DNA of 5,680 nt from Spirochaetia bacterium (GTDB taxonomy: Bacteria > Spirochaetota > Spirochaetia > Treponematales > Breznakiellaceae), in assembly GCA_025997755.1 (NCBI GenBank), contig BNVA01000124.1, positions 1 to 5,680 of the forward strand, written 5' to 3'. Positions 5,125 through 5,680 of this stretch are shown piece after piece; positions within the stretch are counted from its first letter, which is position 1; each line of letters opens with the position of its first letter. The translations under genes were made by a program, and so were the position numbers. The notes beneath the pieces are model-generated. The model made no database searches. It was not told the DNA's origin and was given only the letters and a program-made list of their open reading frames with translations.

Positions 5125-5421
5125 ATGAAAAAGAAAAGGTCAAGGCGCTATTACATAAATCAGATACCAAAACATCATAAGGATTTAAAATATGGTAGCT
5201 TGGATGACGCTTTTGAAGATTATAGAAAGTATTTAAAATCCATATCAGACTACTTTATAGGAGACATGAGATTGAAGGAAGAATACCTGGATCTGTATAA
5301 CATCTTAATAGGTGTAGAATTAAATGATAAAGAAATAAATAGCATAACAAAAACTTTCTATGATGAACTCGCTGAATCCTTTAACGATAAACTATCATCG
5401 GATGATTATGAGTTAGATTAA
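5125..5421 (+). CDS. Unrecognised small protein, paralogue B of a tandem pair
   Basis: The 98-residue product is a diverged paralogue of the preceding gene, with roughly a third or fewer residues identical by eye. Shared landmarks are a basic N-terminus with YY (MKKKRSRRYYINQIP), an acidic-aromatic stretch (residues about 27-35, DDAFEDYRK), SDYFIGDMRLKEE (residues about 41-53, against NYYLSDLEMKER in copy A) and the same C-terminal DDYELD. It is even more A/T-rich than copy A, about 31% G+C over 5161-5400 by my count. It lies 44 bases after copy A, preceded by a small inverted repeat and ACTAATT but no Shine-Dalgarno sequence. There are no transmembrane or catalytic signatures. Divergence with conserved ends points to an old duplication kept under selection, perhaps as proteins with different partners. 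Function unknown. Confidence 0.7.
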   Translation: MKKKRSRRYYINQIPKHHKDLKYGSLDDAFEDYRKYLKSISDYFIGDMRLKEEYLDLYNILIGVELNDKEINSITKTFYDELAESFNDKLSSDDYELD

Positions 5422-5427
5422 ATAATT

Positions 5428-5454
5428 TTGGTGTCTTTAAAAAGATATCACTAA
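5428..5454 (+). repeat. Hairpin before the third gene copy
   Basis: TTGGTG (5428-5433) pairs with CACTAA (5449-5454) with one G-T pair, and TCTTT (5434-5438) pairs with AAAGA (5441-5445), leaving a TAT bulge (5446-5448). Its right half, GATATCACTAATT, closely matches GATACCACTAATT in the hairpin before gene A, so the two probably share descent and this one has decayed on the left. Confidence 0.5.
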
Positions 5455-5456
5455 TT
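5450..5456 (+). promoter_or_regulatory. ACTAATT start-site motif, copy 3
   Basis: ACTAATT lies 4 bases upstream of ATG 5461, as in units A and B. This copy now leads into a frame cut by the insertion element. Confidence 0.45.
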
Positions 5457-5460
5457 GAAA

Positions 5461-5478
5461 ATGAAAAAAAAGACATTA
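5461..5478 (+). pseudogene. First codons of a third paralogue, cut off by the insertion element
   Basis: ATG 5461 opens with MKKKT, like the MKKKR of copy B, and follows the same hairpin plus ACTAATT leader. About six codons later the sequence changes into what appears to be the end of an IS element. The frame then runs through IS sequence to a TGA at 5521-5523 and would yield only 20 residues. The rest of the gene, if it survives, should lie beyond the far end of the element, outside this window. The assignment rests mainly on the leader, because so few codons remain. Confidence 0.45.
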
Positions 5479-5680
5479 GACTTGTTCAATAACCCTATTT
5501 ACGAGCGTGTAATTCAAAATTGATAATACCGCAAATAAGAGACATTCTTAACGAATGTCTTTGGCAATGGTTTCGGTATGGATACGCCATGATCTTAAAT
5601 GTTTTGATCTTTGCATTAATATGCTCAATGACAACACGCCTGCGTGCCATGTGTTTGTTATACTCCTTCTCACGTTTTGT
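5479..5680 (-). mobile_element. Partial IS5-like insertion sequence, 3' end of the element
   Basis: A minus-strand transposase tail enters from the right edge. The likely terminus is at 5479, beginning GACTTGTTCAATAACCC, only 16 bases outside the transposase stop codon. The adjacent TTA (5476-5478) would fit the three-base target duplications of some IS5 subgroups. The other end lies outside the window, so the inverted repeat and the duplication cannot be confirmed here. Confidence 0.65.
5495..5680 (-). CDS. Transposase C-terminus, IS5-like DDE family (partial)
   Basis: Read on the minus strand from the window edge, 61 codons end in TAG (complement of 5495-5497). The N-terminal part lies outside the window. 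The segment RRRVVIEHINAKIKTFKI, followed by YPYRNHCQRHSLRMSL and ICGIINFEL, is the typical C-terminal end of IS5-like DDE transposases. There the Glu of the VIEHI motif is expected to be the last residue of the catalytic Asp-Asp-Glu triad, followed by a Lys/Arg-rich helix and a final hydrophobic NFEL. These enzymes cut and join the ends of their own insertion sequence. The visible part has no stop or frameshift, so the element may still be complete. Assignment to the superfamily is firm; the exact IS group is not. Confidence 0.8.
   Translation of the reverse strand, partial: TKREKEYNKHMARRRVVIEHINAKIKTFKIMAYPYRNHCQRHSLRMSLICGIINFELHARK

Larger units (their letters stand above)
5060..5421. repeat. 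Near-identical 21-base tails shared by the two paralogues
   Basis: Bases 5060-5080 and 5401-5421 differ at one position only; both end in GATTATGAGTTAGATTAA, which encodes the shared DYELD and stop codon. The two lie 341 bases apart. The rest of the genes has diverged far more at DNA level, so this tail is either under selection or a short patch of recent exchange. Confidence 0.8.

Noticed and set aside
5060..5461. Integron cassette array with attC-like sites around the small paralogues
   Set aside because: GTTAGAT near each stop codon resembles a core site, but it is part of the shared coding tail, and the matching complementary core and long imperfect palindrome of attC sites are missing. 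Tandem duplication explains the data better.

Overview
The window looks like part of the accessory genome of a bacterium of moderate G+C content. One ordinary chromosomal-type gene on the left is followed by fragments and cargo of mobile DNA. The style of the genes recalls spirochaetes of the Treponema group. That is an impression from memory, not something the sequence proves. Every intact gene reads on the + strand; the only minus-strand gene is a transposase cut off at the right edge.

Region 1-1279: two short palindromes and a pair of near-identical direct repeats lie in front of an M29-family metallo-aminopeptidase. The second repeat contains the -35 box of the best promoter candidate. 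Region 1280-1804 has no confident gene. It holds a weak terminator, a G/C-clamped hairpin whose loop is a near-perfect Shine-Dalgarno sequence (with a possible 17-residue peptide frame), a second hairpin, an A/T-rich terminator-like tract, and an unrecognised short frame with a stop part-way.

Region 1758-2417 is toxin-antitoxin debris. A DUF2281-type antitoxin-like gene with a very good promoter is followed by a HigA/NadS-type helix-turn-helix antitoxin gene. The second gene is broken by two in-frame stop codons, yet its promoter and palindromic operator are still intact. No toxin gene is visible for either.

Region 2550-4747 resembles the core of a plasmid, phage or integrative element. It encodes a ParB-domain/DNA-methyltransferase fusion, which may be translated from a leaderless mRNA, then a short single-stranded DNA-binding protein overlapping by 4 bases a DUF2958 protein.

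Region 4750-5478 is the least explained part. Two A/T-rich genes encode diverged paralogues of an unrecognised protein of about 97 residues. Each is preceded by an inverted repeat and by ACTAATT placed 4-5 bases before the ATG, with no Shine-Dalgarno sequence. A third copy of this leader and the first codons of a third gene follow at 5429-5478, where an IS5-like element appears to have inserted. The window ends inside that element.
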